A DNA stretch of 36,434 bases from a bacterium (GTDB lineage Bacteria; Armatimonadota; UBA5829), in the NCBI GenBank assembly GCA_021373255.1, contig JAJFTD010000060.1, forward strand, positions 1 through 36,434, in the 5' to 3' direction. Every line of letters begins with the position of its first letter. The first letter of the stretch is position 1. Below, piece after piece: positions 8,295 to 16,504 of the stretch. The position numbers and the translations under genes are program-made. The notes under the pieces were generated by a model. It did no database searches, had not been told where the DNA came from, and saw only the letters and a list, made by a program, of their open reading frames with translations.

Positions 8295-8477
8295 TTAACT
8301 CTTCATTTTCTTACTGCTGGTTGGTGATTTCCAGGCCAGCGCCCACTGCATAGCGAACGTCTGCCAGTCACGCATACTCATCAAGCACAAGTGCATCTTC
8401 ACTGATTAATCTATCCCCAGGGGAGGGTAGACTCGCCACGAACAAGTTAGCGAAGATGGCGTTAAGGAGGACTCGGG

Positions 8478-9350
8478 ATGTGGCATAGCAGTGCTAAAGT
8501 AGATGGACTCGACATTTTTTATCGTGAGGCAGGTAAGAAAGACAAGCCGACAATCCTCTTACTACATGGTTTTCCGACCTCATCCTACCAGTTTCGGAAC
8601 CTGATACCACTGCTGGCGGATCAATTTCATGTCGTGGCTCCGGATTATCCGGGCTTCGGCAACAGCTCAATGCCTAGCGTAGATGAGTTCGACTACACTT
8701 TCGATCATCTCTCAGAGATTGTCGAACGGTTTATAGAAGCGTTGGGACTACGACAATATAGCCTCTACCTCTTTGACTACGGTGCGCCTATAGGATTCCG
8801 AATTGCGTCCAAATACCCAGAGCGAGTCGAATCACTCATCATTCAAAACGGCAATGCATACAACGAGGGGCTTCGGGAGTTCTGGGAGCCATTCAAGGCA
8901 TATTGGAAAGATCGCTCGCCGGAGAACGCTAATGCGCTCCGCAAATTCTTAACCATCGACGCCACCAAGTGGCAGTATACAAACGGCACGCGCAACCCCG
9001 ACAGAATCAGTCCCGACAACTGGAACATGGACCAGTTCTTTTTGGACCGTCCAGGAAACGATGAGATTCAGCTCCAATTGTTTTACAGCTACGGAAGCAA
9101 TCCTCCACTCTATCCCAAATGGCAGGAGTACTTCCGGCAGCATCAGCCTCCGACACTTCTAGCTTGGGGAAAGAACGACGCTATATTCCCAGGAGAAGGG
9201 GCGTATCCCTACCAGCGGGATCTGAAGAACATCGAGTTCCATCTGCTCGACACCGGGCACTTTGCCCTCGTTGAAGACGGGAACGAGATCGCTGGTTTGA
9301 TCCGGCAGTTCCTGATTACCAGTTTGCCGATAGAGATGGCGGCTATTTAG
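8478..9350 (+). CDS. Alpha/beta hydrolase with Asp nucleophile (haloalkane dehalogenase/epoxide hydrolase type)
   Basis: This is a cytosolic 290-residue alpha/beta hydrolase. The oxyanion motif HGFPTSS is at 30-36, the nucleophile elbow LYLFDYGAP places Asp100 where lipases have Ser, the acid candidate is Asp234 in WGKNDAIF, and the general base is His261 in DTGHFAL. An Asp nucleophile is characteristic of haloalkane dehalogenases and epoxide hydrolases, which use a covalent ester intermediate. A cap domain of about 80 residues (about 130-215) matches that group. The ATG at 8478 has AAGGAGG upstream. It is followed 40 bases later by a second, Ser-type hydrolase. The substrate is unknown; the gene may act on xenobiotics or secondary metabolites. 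Confidence 0.87.
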   Translation: MWHSSAKVDGLDIFYREAGKKDKPTILLLHGFPTSSYQFRNLIPLLADQFHVVAPDYPGFGNSSMPSVDEFDYTFDHLSEIVERFIEALGLRQYSLYLFDYGAPIGFRIASKYPERVESLIIQNGNAYNEGLREFWEPFKAYWKDRSPENANALRKFLTIDATKWQYTNGTRNPDRISPDNWNMDQFFLDRPGNDEIQLQLFYSYGSNPPLYPKWQEYFRQHQPPTLLAWGKNDAIFPGEGAYPYQRDLKNIEFHLLDTGHFALVEDGNEIAGLIRQFLITSLPIEMAAI

Positions 9351-9390
9351 CGAGTCGATCAGATGTTACTAATCACAACGGAGATGTGCC

Positions 9391-10212
9391 ATGACCGCAA
9401 TTACGACTAAAGACGGTACTCAGATTTACTACAAAGACTGGGGCAGCGGACAGCCTGTGGTTTTCAGCCATGGCTGGCCGCTCTCCGCAGATGCCTTTGA
9501 GGACCAGATGTTCTTTCTGGCTTCGCACGGATACCGATGCATCGCGCACGACCGACGCGGCCATGGCCGCTCAAGCCAACCGTGGAACGGAAATGACATG
9601 GACACATACGCCGACGATCTGGCGACACTTGTTGAATCGCTGGATTTGAGCAACGCTATCCTTGTCGGGCATTCTACTGGTGGCGGCGAAGTTGCTCGCT
9701 ATATTGGCCGCCATGGCACTAAGCGTGTGGCTAAAGCAGTATTGATTAGCGCTATCCCGCCGCTGATGCTGAAGACACCGACCAATCCTGGCGGTATGCC
9801 GATAGAAGCGTTCAATCAGATGCGCGATAGCCTCCAAGCCAACCGCGCACAGTTTTGGAAGGATCTCAGCCTGCCGTTCTATGGCTATAACAGACCGGGC
9901 GCAAAGATCTCAGAAGGCGTGCGTGAGTCATTCTGGCTACAGGGAATGATGGCAAGCCTCCCTGCCTCGTACTTTTGTGTCAAGGCGTTTTCCGAAACTG
10001 ATCTCACCGAGGACCTCAAGGCATTCGATATACCGACACTGATCCTTCATGGTGACGACGATCAAATTGTCCCGATTGCGGATTCTGCTCTGCTTTCTTC
10101 GAAGATCATCAAGGACGCGACACTTAAAATCTACGAAGGTGCCCCGCATGGTATGTGCACGACTCTCAAGGACCGGGTCAACGAGGACTTGCTCGCATTC
10201 TTCAAGACGTAG
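9391..10212 (+). CDS. Alpha/beta hydrolase, cofactor-free haloperoxidase/arylesterase type
   Basis: The 273-residue protein matches non-heme chloroperoxidase-like esterases throughout: [50 protein letters not shown], the nucleophile elbow GHSTGGGE with Ser95, the acid Asp224 in GDDDQIVP, and His253 in APHGMC. Members are esterases that can perform perhydrolysis with short-chain acids, which gave rise to the haloperoxidase name. The physiological substrate is usually unknown. The ATG at 9391 is preceded by GGAG. It probably shares a transcript with the preceding hydrolase and ends at the perfect hairpin 10257-10295. Confidence 0.92.
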   Translation: MTAITTKDGTQIYYKDWGSGQPVVFSHGWPLSADAFEDQMFFLASHGYRCIAHDRRGHGRSSQPWNGNDMDTYADDLATLVESLDLSNAILVGHSTGGGEVARYIGRHGTKRVAKAVLISAIPPLMLKTPTNPGGMPIEAFNQMRDSLQANRAQFWKDLSLPFYGYNRPGAKISEGVRESFWLQGMMASLPASYFCVKAFSETDLTEDLKAFDIPTLILHGDDDQIVPIADSALLSSKIIKDATLKIYEGAPHGMCTTLKDRVNEDLLAFFKT

Positions 10213-10256
10213 GCGATTACCTGTTTCAGGGTGAGAATTCAGATATCTTCACTCAG

Positions 10257-10299
10257 AAATAGGGGAATGGCTGATAGCTAGCCATTCCCCTATTTTAAC
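10257..10299 (+). terminator. Terminator hairpin, repeat family D copy 2
   Basis: AAATAGGGGAATGGCT (10257-10272) and AGCCATTCCCCTATTT (10280-10295) are perfect complements over 16 bp around the loop GATAGCT, followed by TTAACTCTTCATT. It ends the hydrolase pair and, read the other way, also lies 30 bases after the aminotransferase stop, so it may serve both convergent units. Confidence 0.8.
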
Positions 10300-10329
10300 T
10301 CTTCATTCTCAAATCTTACTTCTTAATTA

Positions 10330-11604
10330 CTACCCAATGCCGGCCAGCATTTCAGATGTCTCAGCTACTGACTCGCTAATCGCGGCGACGGCGCGGTCCA
10401 GCTCAGACTCCTCAATGATCAGCGGGGGTTCCACGCGGATCACTTTTGGATTGTTGAGGCTGTAAGCGACCAGAACATCTTTTCGGCCGCACCCGGCTAT
10501 CATCAGAGCGGCGAAATCCTCGTGGTCGAACTCTATTCCCGCCAACAAACCCTTGCCTCGAACATCTTTAACTATGTTCGGGTATTGTGCTTGAACACTC
10601 TTCAGGCCATCCAGCAGCTTTGCGCCGAGACGAGCGGAGCGCTCAACCAGGCCCTCTTCAATTGTTGTCTTGATAGCGGCTATTACGGCTGCACAGGCCA
10701 GTGGGTTGCCCCCGAAAGTAGTTGAATGCAGATATGGGTTCGATCCGAACAGCGAGTCCCATATTTCAGCATTAGCAGCAAATGCGCCAACCGGCATCAC
10801 ACCGCCGCCCAGAGCTTTTGCCATTGTGACGATATCTGGCTTAATTCCATAATGCTCGGATGCGAACATCTTGCCAGTGCGGCCGAAACCGGTGCGGACT
10901 TCATCAAGAATGAGCATCGCACCGTTGGCTGTGCATATTTCGCGAACCTTGGGGAAGAAACCGTCCGGGGCGATATTCACTCCCGCCTCCCCCTGCACAA
11001 CCTCAAGAATAACAGCGGCGGTCTGGTCAGTTACGGCTTCAGCTACGGCGTCTGCGTCGCCAAACGGCACATGCTTAGCTACAGGAAGCAGCGGTTTGAA
11101 TTTCTCCTTATAAACCTCTCTGCCGGACACGGACAAGCTGCCGTAACTCTTGCCATGGAAACCGTTTATGGCTCCAACATATTCAGTTCGGCCGGTATGG
11201 ATTCTGGCGGCCTTGAGCGCCCCCTCTACTGCTTCCGTGCCGGAATTGCATAGGAATGAGTAGTTGATATCACCCGGCAGCACATTCGCCATCGCCTCGC
11301 AAGCCTCAGCCAGTTCGATGGACATAAAGAAGTGGCTCTTTAACGCTTCTTTGTCCAACTGTGCTTTCACAGCCTCGACTACCTTCGGATGCCTGTGACC
11401 CAGGCTGAATGCGCCATAACCACCTACACAGTCCAAAAACTTCCTGCCGGACACATCATATATATAGCACCCCTCGGCCCAGTCCTCCGGCACATCGAAC
11501 CCGCTGAACTTCAGTATATTCGCAATTCCAGGGTTCACGTAATTGCGATATTTTTCAGCGATCTCCTCGCTCACGCGCTCGATCGAATCCTCATCACGTA
11601 TCAT
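10330..11604 (-). CDS. Class III (ornithine/putrescine-type) PLP aminotransferase
   Basis: This PLP enzyme moves an amino group between an omega-amine or amino-aldehyde and a 2-oxo acid. The start is ATG at 11604 with GGAGG five bases upstream; a longer GTG frame to 11622 contains that site and is rejected. The 424-residue protein shows FLCNSGTEAVEGALKAAR (phosphate and ring binding), NGFHGKSYGSLS, the cofactor Asp234 in LILDEVRTGFGRTG, and the Schiff-base Lys263 in TMAKALGGG. The family usually has Gln after DEV; Arg here is a small deviation. It is the last gene after the ABC importer, 43 bases beyond permease 2 with a hairpin between them. It could act on an amino sugar or polyamine taken up by that system, but this is inference. 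Confidence 0.9.
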   Translation of the reverse strand: MIRDEDSIERVSEEIAEKYRNYVNPGIANILKFSGFDVPEDWAEGCYIYDVSGRKFLDCVGGYGAFSLGHRHPKVVEAVKAQLDKEALKSHFFMSIELAEACEAMANVLPGDINYSFLCNSGTEAVEGALKAARIHTGRTEYVGAINGFHGKSYGSLSVSGREVYKEKFKPLLPVAKHVPFGDADAVAEAVTDQTAAVILEVVQGEAGVNIAPDGFFPKVREICTANGAMLILDEVRTGFGRTGKMFASEHYGIKPDIVTMAKALGGGVMPVGAFAANAEIWDSLFGSNPYLHSTTFGGNPLACAAVIAAIKTTIEEGLVERSARLGAKLLDGLKSVQAQYPNIVKDVRGKGLLAGIEFDHEDFAALMIAGCGRKDVLVAYSLNNPKVIRVEPPLIIEESELDRAVAAISESVAETSEMLAGIG

Positions 11605-11622
11605 TTTGCCTCCAGTAAACAC

Positions 11623-11645
11623 TTAGTGGACCTAAAATCCACTAA
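11623..11645 (-). promoter_or_regulatory. Intercistronic hairpin between permease and aminotransferase
   Basis: TTAGTGGA (11623-11630) and TCCACTAA (11638-11645) form a perfect 8-bp stem around CCTAAAA. No T-run follows, and the aminotransferase Shine-Dalgarno comes directly after. A segmental-stability or attenuation role for the operon mRNA is likelier than full termination. Confidence 0.5.
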
Positions 11646-11647
11646 CG

Positions 11648-12526
11648 CTACCTACCGCCCAGACCGGAGAGCTTGATGCCCTCCACAAAGTAGCGCTGAT
11701 TAAAAATGAACAGCAGGATCACGGGAACAACAACCATCATCGACGCAGCCATTAGCTGCGTGTAGTTGGTTAAGTGCAATCCCACGAAATAGCTTAAACC
11801 GATAGGTAGAGTCCTGATCTGCTCAGAAATAGTTACGACCAACGGCCACATAAAATTGCCCCAGAAGCCCATAAATGTGAACGTTGTAAGCGTCGCGATA
11901 GCAGGTTTGCTCAGCGGCAGAATAACCTGCCTCAAGATACTCGTATAGCCACAGCCGTCGATTTTTGCAGCATCCTCAAGCTCAGCAGGCAGGCTCATGA
12001 AGAATTGCCGGAGCATAAATGTGCCGCCCGCGCTGAACATACCGGGAATGATCAACGCCGAATATGTATCGATCAATCCGATGTGCTTCAAAATAACGAA
12101 TACAGGGATCATCGTGACTGATCCTGGAATCATCATCGTGCCAAGATACGCAAGGAACAGCCTGTCCCTGCCTGGGAACTGCAGTCTGGCAAATGCGTAA
12201 GCGGCCATAATGCTCGTCCCAACCTGCCCAATTGTGCCCACACACGCCACAAATATGCTGTTAAGATACAGCCGGAAGAGGTTTACTTCCTTCCAAGCGT
12301 CAGGATAGTTCCCCCACCACGCACGAATCTTCTCACCATCGATCACAGCATCATGCCAAATAAGGTGTTTGGGAATCCATTGAATCCCGCCGCTCGTTGA
12401 GAAAACCTCGCCTGGCTGCTTAATCGAAGTAACAGCCATCCACAGGAACGGGATCAACATGCCCACCGCTCCCAAGATTAATGCGACGTAAAGGAAGATT
12501 TGCGTGCTAACTTTTAACTTATTCAT
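11648..12526 (-). CDS. Carbohydrate ABC transporter permease (MalG/AraQ type)
   Basis: This inner-membrane subunit pairs with the permease encoded just upstream to form a sugar importer channel. The 292-residue length is standard. Six membrane segments can be traced, from the N-terminal FLYVALILGAVGMLIPFLWM to VVVPVILLFIFNQRY near the end. The cytosolic EAA loop that docks the ATPase is ELEDAAKIDGCG and following residues (about 182-211). The ATG at 12526 has AAAGGTAG upstream and overlaps the end of the preceding permease gene by 8 bases. The protein ends with the usual FVEGIKLSGLGGR tail of this subfamily. No ATPase gene is in the window, so a shared MsmX/UgpC-type ATPase encoded elsewhere is expected. 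Confidence 0.94.
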   Translation of the reverse strand: MNKLKVSTQIFLYVALILGAVGMLIPFLWMAVTSIKQPGEVFSTSGGIQWIPKHLIWHDAVIDGEKIRAWWGNYPDAWKEVNLFRLYLNSIFVACVGTIGQVGTSIMAAYAFARLQFPGRDRLFLAYLGTMMIPGSVTMIPVFVILKHIGLIDTYSALIIPGMFSAGGTFMLRQFFMSLPAELEDAAKIDGCGYTSILRQVILPLSKPAIATLTTFTFMGFWGNFMWPLVVTISEQIRTLPIGLSYFVGLHLTNYTQLMAASMMVVVPVILLFIFNQRYFVEGIKLSGLGGR

Positions 12527-13727
12527 ATGTTACTACCTTTCCGCCGACTTTCCACGTAACCAGGGTCAGGATGAAAACGACGATGAATAAGAACCAGGAT
12601 ATCGCCGACGCATAACCCATATTGAACTTCTCGAATGCGTTGGTGTACAAATAATATTCAATGGTCGTGGTGCTTCCCGCAGGGCCACCACCGGTCATAA
12701 TCCTTGCCGTCATAAATCCACTCTGGAAACCACCGATGATGCTCATGATAAGTATGTAAAACGTTGTCGGGCTGATCATAGGCCACGTCACAGCCCAGAA
12801 TTTCTTCCAACCACCAGCTCCATCGATCTCAGCCGCCTCATACATTGACGGTGGCACACCTTGCAGAGCGGCGAGGTAAAGAATCATATTCATGCCACCC
12901 AGGCCGCCCCAGAGCCCCATAATAATCAGCGAGGGTTTCGCCCACTTCACAGTCCCCAGCCAGTCAGGAGGGGTAGACATGAACGAATTGATGCCGAAGA
13001 ACAAACTGCGGCCATAAACACCGATCAGCACAAAAATCGCAGCTCCAACAATTATCATAAGAACCCTATAAAGGTTCTCGGGCCAAAGGAGGTTCAGCTT
13101 CTCACATATCCACTGAAGGAAAGCAAACACCGCAGCAATAACCCCCACGATAGTCGCCCCCACAACCAAGGCACACACTATTGTAAAGGGTATGGACAAC
13201 AACGGCGTGGAAAATATCTTCTCTCCAGCATCGCGTATGACTTGATTGAGCAACCCGACCTCGGGATTGAATAGATACTTCCACAAGATCAAAAGCGCCA
13301 CACCAGCCGAGACCGATGGCAGGAAGTAGATAGTCCTGAAGACGACAACTCCCTTGATCTTCTGGTTCATCATAAGTGCCACAATCAGGCAACTGGCCAT
13401 CCCCAGCGGGATACCGACCATCAAGTAGATCGTGTTATAGAGATACTGCCAGAAGAACGGGTCATTGGCTACCAGGTGACCAGCTTCTCTGTGGAATCCC
13501 AGCAAGCTCTTGAAATTGGTCAACCCGACCCACACCGGGCTTTTGAAGATGTTCCACTCGGTGAACGCCATCAGGAGCGATATCACAACCGGAATGGACG
13601 TAAATACAACGAATCCGATGAAGTTTGGCATCAGGAACCCATACGCGGCCAGCGCCTCGCGAGCCTTGTTGCCTCTTCTCCTCGATCGTCCCTTCTGTGG
13701 TGCTGTCTTTGTGTTTACTACGCTCAT
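12519..13727 (-). CDS. Carbohydrate ABC transporter permease (MalF/LacF type) with an inserted membrane pair
   Basis: This is the partner permease of the importer. Typical features are the first membrane helix FLMPNFIGFVVFTSIPVVIS, FRTIYFLPSVSAGVAL, and the EAA loop MYEAAEIDGAGGWKKF (about 295-310). At 402 residues it is about 100 longer than common LacF-type permeases. The extra length lies at about residues 172-253, between FNPEVGLLNQ and DWLGTVKWAKP, where two additional hydrophobic segments occur (FTIVCALVVGATIVGVIAAVF and LYRVLMIIVGAAIFVLIG regions). The N-terminus is rich in Lys and Arg. The ATG at 13727 has GAGGTAAG upstream, overlapping the stop of the binding-protein gene, so the three transport genes are coupled. 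Confidence 0.93.
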   Translation of the reverse strand: MSVVNTKTAPQKGRSRRRGNKAREALAAYGFLMPNFIGFVVFTSIPVVISLLMAFTEWNIFKSPVWVGLTNFKSLLGFHREAGHLVANDPFFWQYLYNTIYLMVGIPLGMASCLIVALMMNQKIKGVVVFRTIYFLPSVSAGVALLILWKYLFNPEVGLLNQVIRDAGEKIFSTPLLSIPFTIVCALVVGATIVGVIAAVFAFLQWICEKLNLLWPENLYRVLMIIVGAAIFVLIGVYGRSLFFGINSFMSTPPDWLGTVKWAKPSLIIMGLWGGLGGMNMILYLAALQGVPPSMYEAAEIDGAGGWKKFWAVTWPMISPTTFYILIMSIIGGFQSGFMTARIMTGGGPAGSTTTIEYYLYTNAFEKFNMGYASAISWFLFIVVFILTLVTWKVGGKVVTYE

Positions 13728-13731
13728 TTTC

Positions 13732-15198
13732 TTACCTCAGGAAGTTGGGGTTTGCTAGATTGCGGTTAATTATATCGTTTATCTGCATGGCAATCTTATC
13801 ACAGGTTTCATCAGGCCCCTGCGATCCCAACCACATCTTGCTGACCTCCATTCCTACAATTGCATTTACATCGGTGTTGTCGATATAATGCGACCATTCA
13901 GTGATACGTCCCCACTTGAGCTCATCAATATACAATTGATTGCTGGTTTCCTTAGGATATTTAGGATCATAAAGAAAATCCTTAACGATCTGCTTATTGC
14001 GCCGAGTTGGTAAACCGTCACCATAACTGGCGACAAGATCCTCATTATCACGACTCAACAAGTGGCAGATAAACTGAATCGCTTCTTTTTTATGCTTGCA
14101 ATTCTTAGGAATAGCGTAACACTTGCTTGTGAACGGTACTACGTGGTTTGGCGAGATAGGCATCGCTGTCGTAGCCCACTCCAAATCTTTGTGTAAACGG
14201 TATTCGGAGATCAGCCATCGTCCCACTATCACCATGGCTACCTTGCCCTGTGCAAACAGCAGCAAGTCTCCTCCATATCCACCGGTCGGGGCCATACTTT
14301 GTGCCTCACTGGCTGATGGAATAACGCGATATTTGAGCTTCATATCCGCGAAGAACCGCATGCCTTTCTTGGCTGCCTCGCTGTCAACGATGCACTTCTT
14401 CCCGTCAGGGCTGAACATGCTGCCTCCGTTAATCCATGCGAAGTAGTTAGCCATCGAGTCAGCGATATATATCCCTTTCTGCACCGCTACCTTTCTGCCG
14501 TTGACTACACGATACTTGGTAAGTTTCTTTGCAGAATCAAGGCACTCATCCCAAGTCCACCCTGGCCGAGGATACGGCACACCTGCTTCCCTGAACAGTT
14601 TCTTATTGTAGAAAACAACATATGTGCCGCAGTTCTCAGGAATACCTACGATTTTTTTACCTACACGAACATACGGGTCCAACTGAGGGTATAGGTCATC
14701 GACGGGAATGTTATACTCCTTGACGTAAGGGCTGAGATCCAAAAGCAAATCATTCTGAGCGAATATATACAGGATTGAAGGCTCATAGATCGCCATCACA
14801 TCTGGGGGAACATCACCAGCTATCTGTGTAAGCAGCCGTTGGGGACCAGCGTCCGGGTCATTGATTACGTGAATGTTGGGGTGTTTCTTCTCGAAGAGAG
14901 TAATACTCTCCTTGCGAATCGGGTGCGGATCCACTACCCATCTGATGGTCACTTTCTCTCCCATAGGCAGGTTCTTCGTGTTCACCAGATAAACACCGAG
15001 GCCTATTAGGAGCAACAGGCCGACGAATGGCAGAACTAACTTGATGGCGTTGATAAATACGTTTCTGTTTTCCAATCTGTTTGGCACATCCTGTAAATTT
15101 GTAAAACTACCAAAACCAAACTTTCGGTTTACAATGGCAAGGGCATCCCCGTTATAATATTGCGCAGGAACGCCCATTAGGGTGTACTTATGCAGCAC
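13732..15198 (-). CDS. Extracellular sugar-binding protein of the ABC importer (family 1), membrane-anchored
   Basis: The mature part from about residue 80 matches family 1 solute-binding proteins: VTIRWVVDPHPIRKESITLFEKKHPNIHV, DVPPDVMAIYEPSILYIF, GIPENCGTYVVFYNKKLFREAGVPYPRPGWTWDEC, FAQGKVAMVIVGRW. It captures an oligosaccharide or sugar for the two permeases encoded directly downstream. There is no lipobox; instead a hydrophobic helix (about 51-72) follows a polar N-terminal stretch of 50 residues, suggesting an uncleaved anchor. The start is uncertain: GTG at 15198 has AGGA about ten bases before it, while a TTG at residue 42 would give a conventional short N-terminus just before the helix. 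The protein body is secure. Confidence 0.88.
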   Translation of the reverse strand: MLHKYTLMGVPAQYYNGDALAIVNRKFGFGSFTNLQDVPNRLENRNVFINAIKLVLPFVGLLLLIGLGVYLVNTKNLPMGEKVTIRWVVDPHPIRKESITLFEKKHPNIHVINDPDAGPQRLLTQIAGDVPPDVMAIYEPSILYIFAQNDLLLDLSPYVKEYNIPVDDLYPQLDPYVRVGKKIVGIPENCGTYVVFYNKKLFREAGVPYPRPGWTWDECLDSAKKLTKYRVVNGRKVAVQKGIYIADSMANYFAWINGGSMFSPDGKKCIVDSEAAKKGMRFFADMKLKYRVIPSASEAQSMAPTGGYGGDLLLFAQGKVAMVIVGRWLISEYRLHKDLEWATTAMPISPNHVVPFTSKCYAIPKNCKHKKEAIQFICHLLSRDNEDLVASYGDGLPTRRNKQIVKDFLYDPKYPKETSNQLYIDELKWGRITEWSHYIDNTDVNAIVGMEVSKMWLGSQGPDETCDKIAMQINDIINRNLANPNFLR

Positions 15199-15254
15199 GG
15201 ATGAGAAATCCTACGCCTTTCCATGAAAGTTTGTCAGACACATCTAATCTGCTC

Positions 15255-15283
15255 TTGCCACCTATTATACCGTGATGTAAAAT
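15255..15283 (+). promoter_or_regulatory. Divergent promoter region between the ABC operon and the UROD-like gene
   Basis: On the plus strand TTGCCA (15255-15260), a 17-base gap and TAAAAT (15278-15283) make a promoter for the gene at 15315. Within the gap, a perfect TATAAT on the minus strand (15269-15264) is a -10 box for the ABC operon, with a poor -35. The two promoters overlap, so the polymerases would compete. Confidence 0.6.
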
Positions 15284-15314
15284 CAATGCATCCGCACTGG
15301 TAAGGGAGATGTAA

Positions 15315-16400
15315 ATGCGCTCGGTAATGACATCTAAAGAACGAGTCCTAACTGCATTCGCTAATCAGGAACCGGACCGTGTTCCTATCAATTATTTCGC
15401 TAATGCTGGTATTCACTCCAGGCTCATGCGCCACTTCGAGCTGGCAGACACTGATAGTGAGGGACTTTATCAGGCACTTGGCGTGGATTTTAGATCGGTC
15501 GGGGCACCCTATGTGGGTCCGCGATTGCACCCTGAAGTGCCCGAACGCAACATTGATCCGTGCTGGGGTATTCATACGAGATGGATAGAGCATAAAAGCG
15601 GCGGTTATTGGGACTACTGTGACTTCCCCCTGAGAAATGCGACGCTGGACAACGTGCTTGAATGGCCAATGCCATCGCCGGATGACCACGACTACAGTGG
15701 GATATTTGAGATCTGCAAGAAGTATTCTGAATATGCTATTCACATTGGCAACCCCGGCCTTGGAGATGTCATTAACTCCACTGGAATGCTCTGCGGAATG
15801 GAAGATGTGCTCATTGCCCTGGCTCTTGATGACGAACCTATACGCACCCTGATTGATAGAAAAATCGATGTCCAACTCGAGATAACCCGTCGAGTATTAG
15901 AAGCCGCCAGGGGCGGAATCGACTTTATGTGGTTGGGCGAAGATTTGGGCACGCAGAAGAGCCCATTGATAAGCATGGACCTGTTCCGAAAACAGATTCG
16001 CCCACGGCACCAAAAGTTTATCAACCTCGCCAAAGCATACGACTTGCCGGTGATGATCCACACCTGTGGATCGAGCAGTTGGGCCTATGAAGACTTCATA
16101 GAAATGGGAATGAATGCTGTTGACACCCTGCAGCCCGAAGCTGCTAATATGGACCCGCAGTATCTAAAGGAGCACTTTGGTGGGCGGTTGGCGTTCCACG
16201 GTTGCATAAGTACTGCTGGACCTGTGGCTTATGGCTCAGTAGATGATGTTATCGCCGACTGCCGGAAGACGCTGGATATCATGATGCCCGGCGGTGGCTA
16301 CTGTTTCGCTCCCACCCACGCGCTTCAAGACAATTCGCCTACGGAAAATGTGGTGGCGATGTATGAGGTTGCGCAAAATTATGGAAAATACAGGGACTGA
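15315..16400 (+). CDS. Uroporphyrinogen decarboxylase/MtaA-family protein
   Basis: The 361-residue protein has the UROD-like TIM barrel: TSKERVLTAFANQEPDRVPI at the start, GNPGLGDVINSTGMLCGMEDVL in the middle, WLGEDLGTQKSPLISMDLFRKQIRP, and LPVMIHTCGSS near 245-254. His249-x-Cys251 plus Cys297 (HGCIST) fit the HxC...C zinc-binding pattern of corrinoid-dependent methyltransferases (MtaA/MtbA group) rather than haem HemE. The ATG at 15315 has GGGAGA upstream. It is divergent from the sugar ABC operon. A role in methyl transfer from a methylated compound, perhaps a methylated sugar, is possible, but no corrinoid protein is encoded nearby. The gene ends at a strong terminator. Confidence 0.88.
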   Translation: MRSVMTSKERVLTAFANQEPDRVPINYFANAGIHSRLMRHFELADTDSEGLYQALGVDFRSVGAPYVGPRLHPEVPERNIDPCWGIHTRWIEHKSGGYWDYCDFPLRNATLDNVLEWPMPSPDDHDYSGIFEICKKYSEYAIHIGNPGLGDVINSTGMLCGMEDVLIALALDDEPIRTLIDRKIDVQLEITRRVLEAARGGIDFMWLGEDLGTQKSPLISMDLFRKQIRPRHQKFINLAKAYDLPVMIHTCGSSSWAYEDFIEMGMNAVDTLQPEAANMDPQYLKEHFGGRLAFHGCISTAGPVAYGSVDDVIADCRKTLDIMMPGGGYCFAPTHALQDNSPTENVVAMYEVAQNYGKYRD

Positions 16401-16421
16401 TGGTCTGATAGCTAGCCGATC
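16398..16421 (+). repeat. Degenerate family D repeat with GATAGCTAGC loop
   Basis: A short imperfect inverted repeat sharing the loop sequence GATAGCTAGCC with the hairpins at 8258 and 10257 overlaps the stop region of the UROD-like gene. Its stem is poor. It is probably a decayed or partial copy. Confidence 0.45.
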
Positions 16422-16439
16422 ATAAACACTAAGTTGAAA

Positions 16440-16489
16440 ACACGCCGCCTATCAGAGGATTTCCAGTAGGCGGCGTGTGATTGTTTTTG
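16440..16489. terminator. Bidirectional Rho-independent terminator
   Basis: ACACGCCGCCT (16440-16450) and AGGCGGCGTGT (16468-16478) form a perfect 11-bp GC-rich stem with a 17-nt loop. GATTGTTTTT follows on the plus strand and TTTTC on the minus strand. It lies between convergent genes (15315-16400 and 16505-17152) and should end both transcripts. Confidence 0.88.
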
Positions 16490-16504
16490 ATAAGAACGGA
16501 TGTG

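Noticed and set aside
15315-16400. Annotation as haem-pathway uroporphyrinogen decarboxylase hemE
   Set aside because: No other haem genes are nearby, and the HxC...C residues fit the methyltransferase branch better than HemE.
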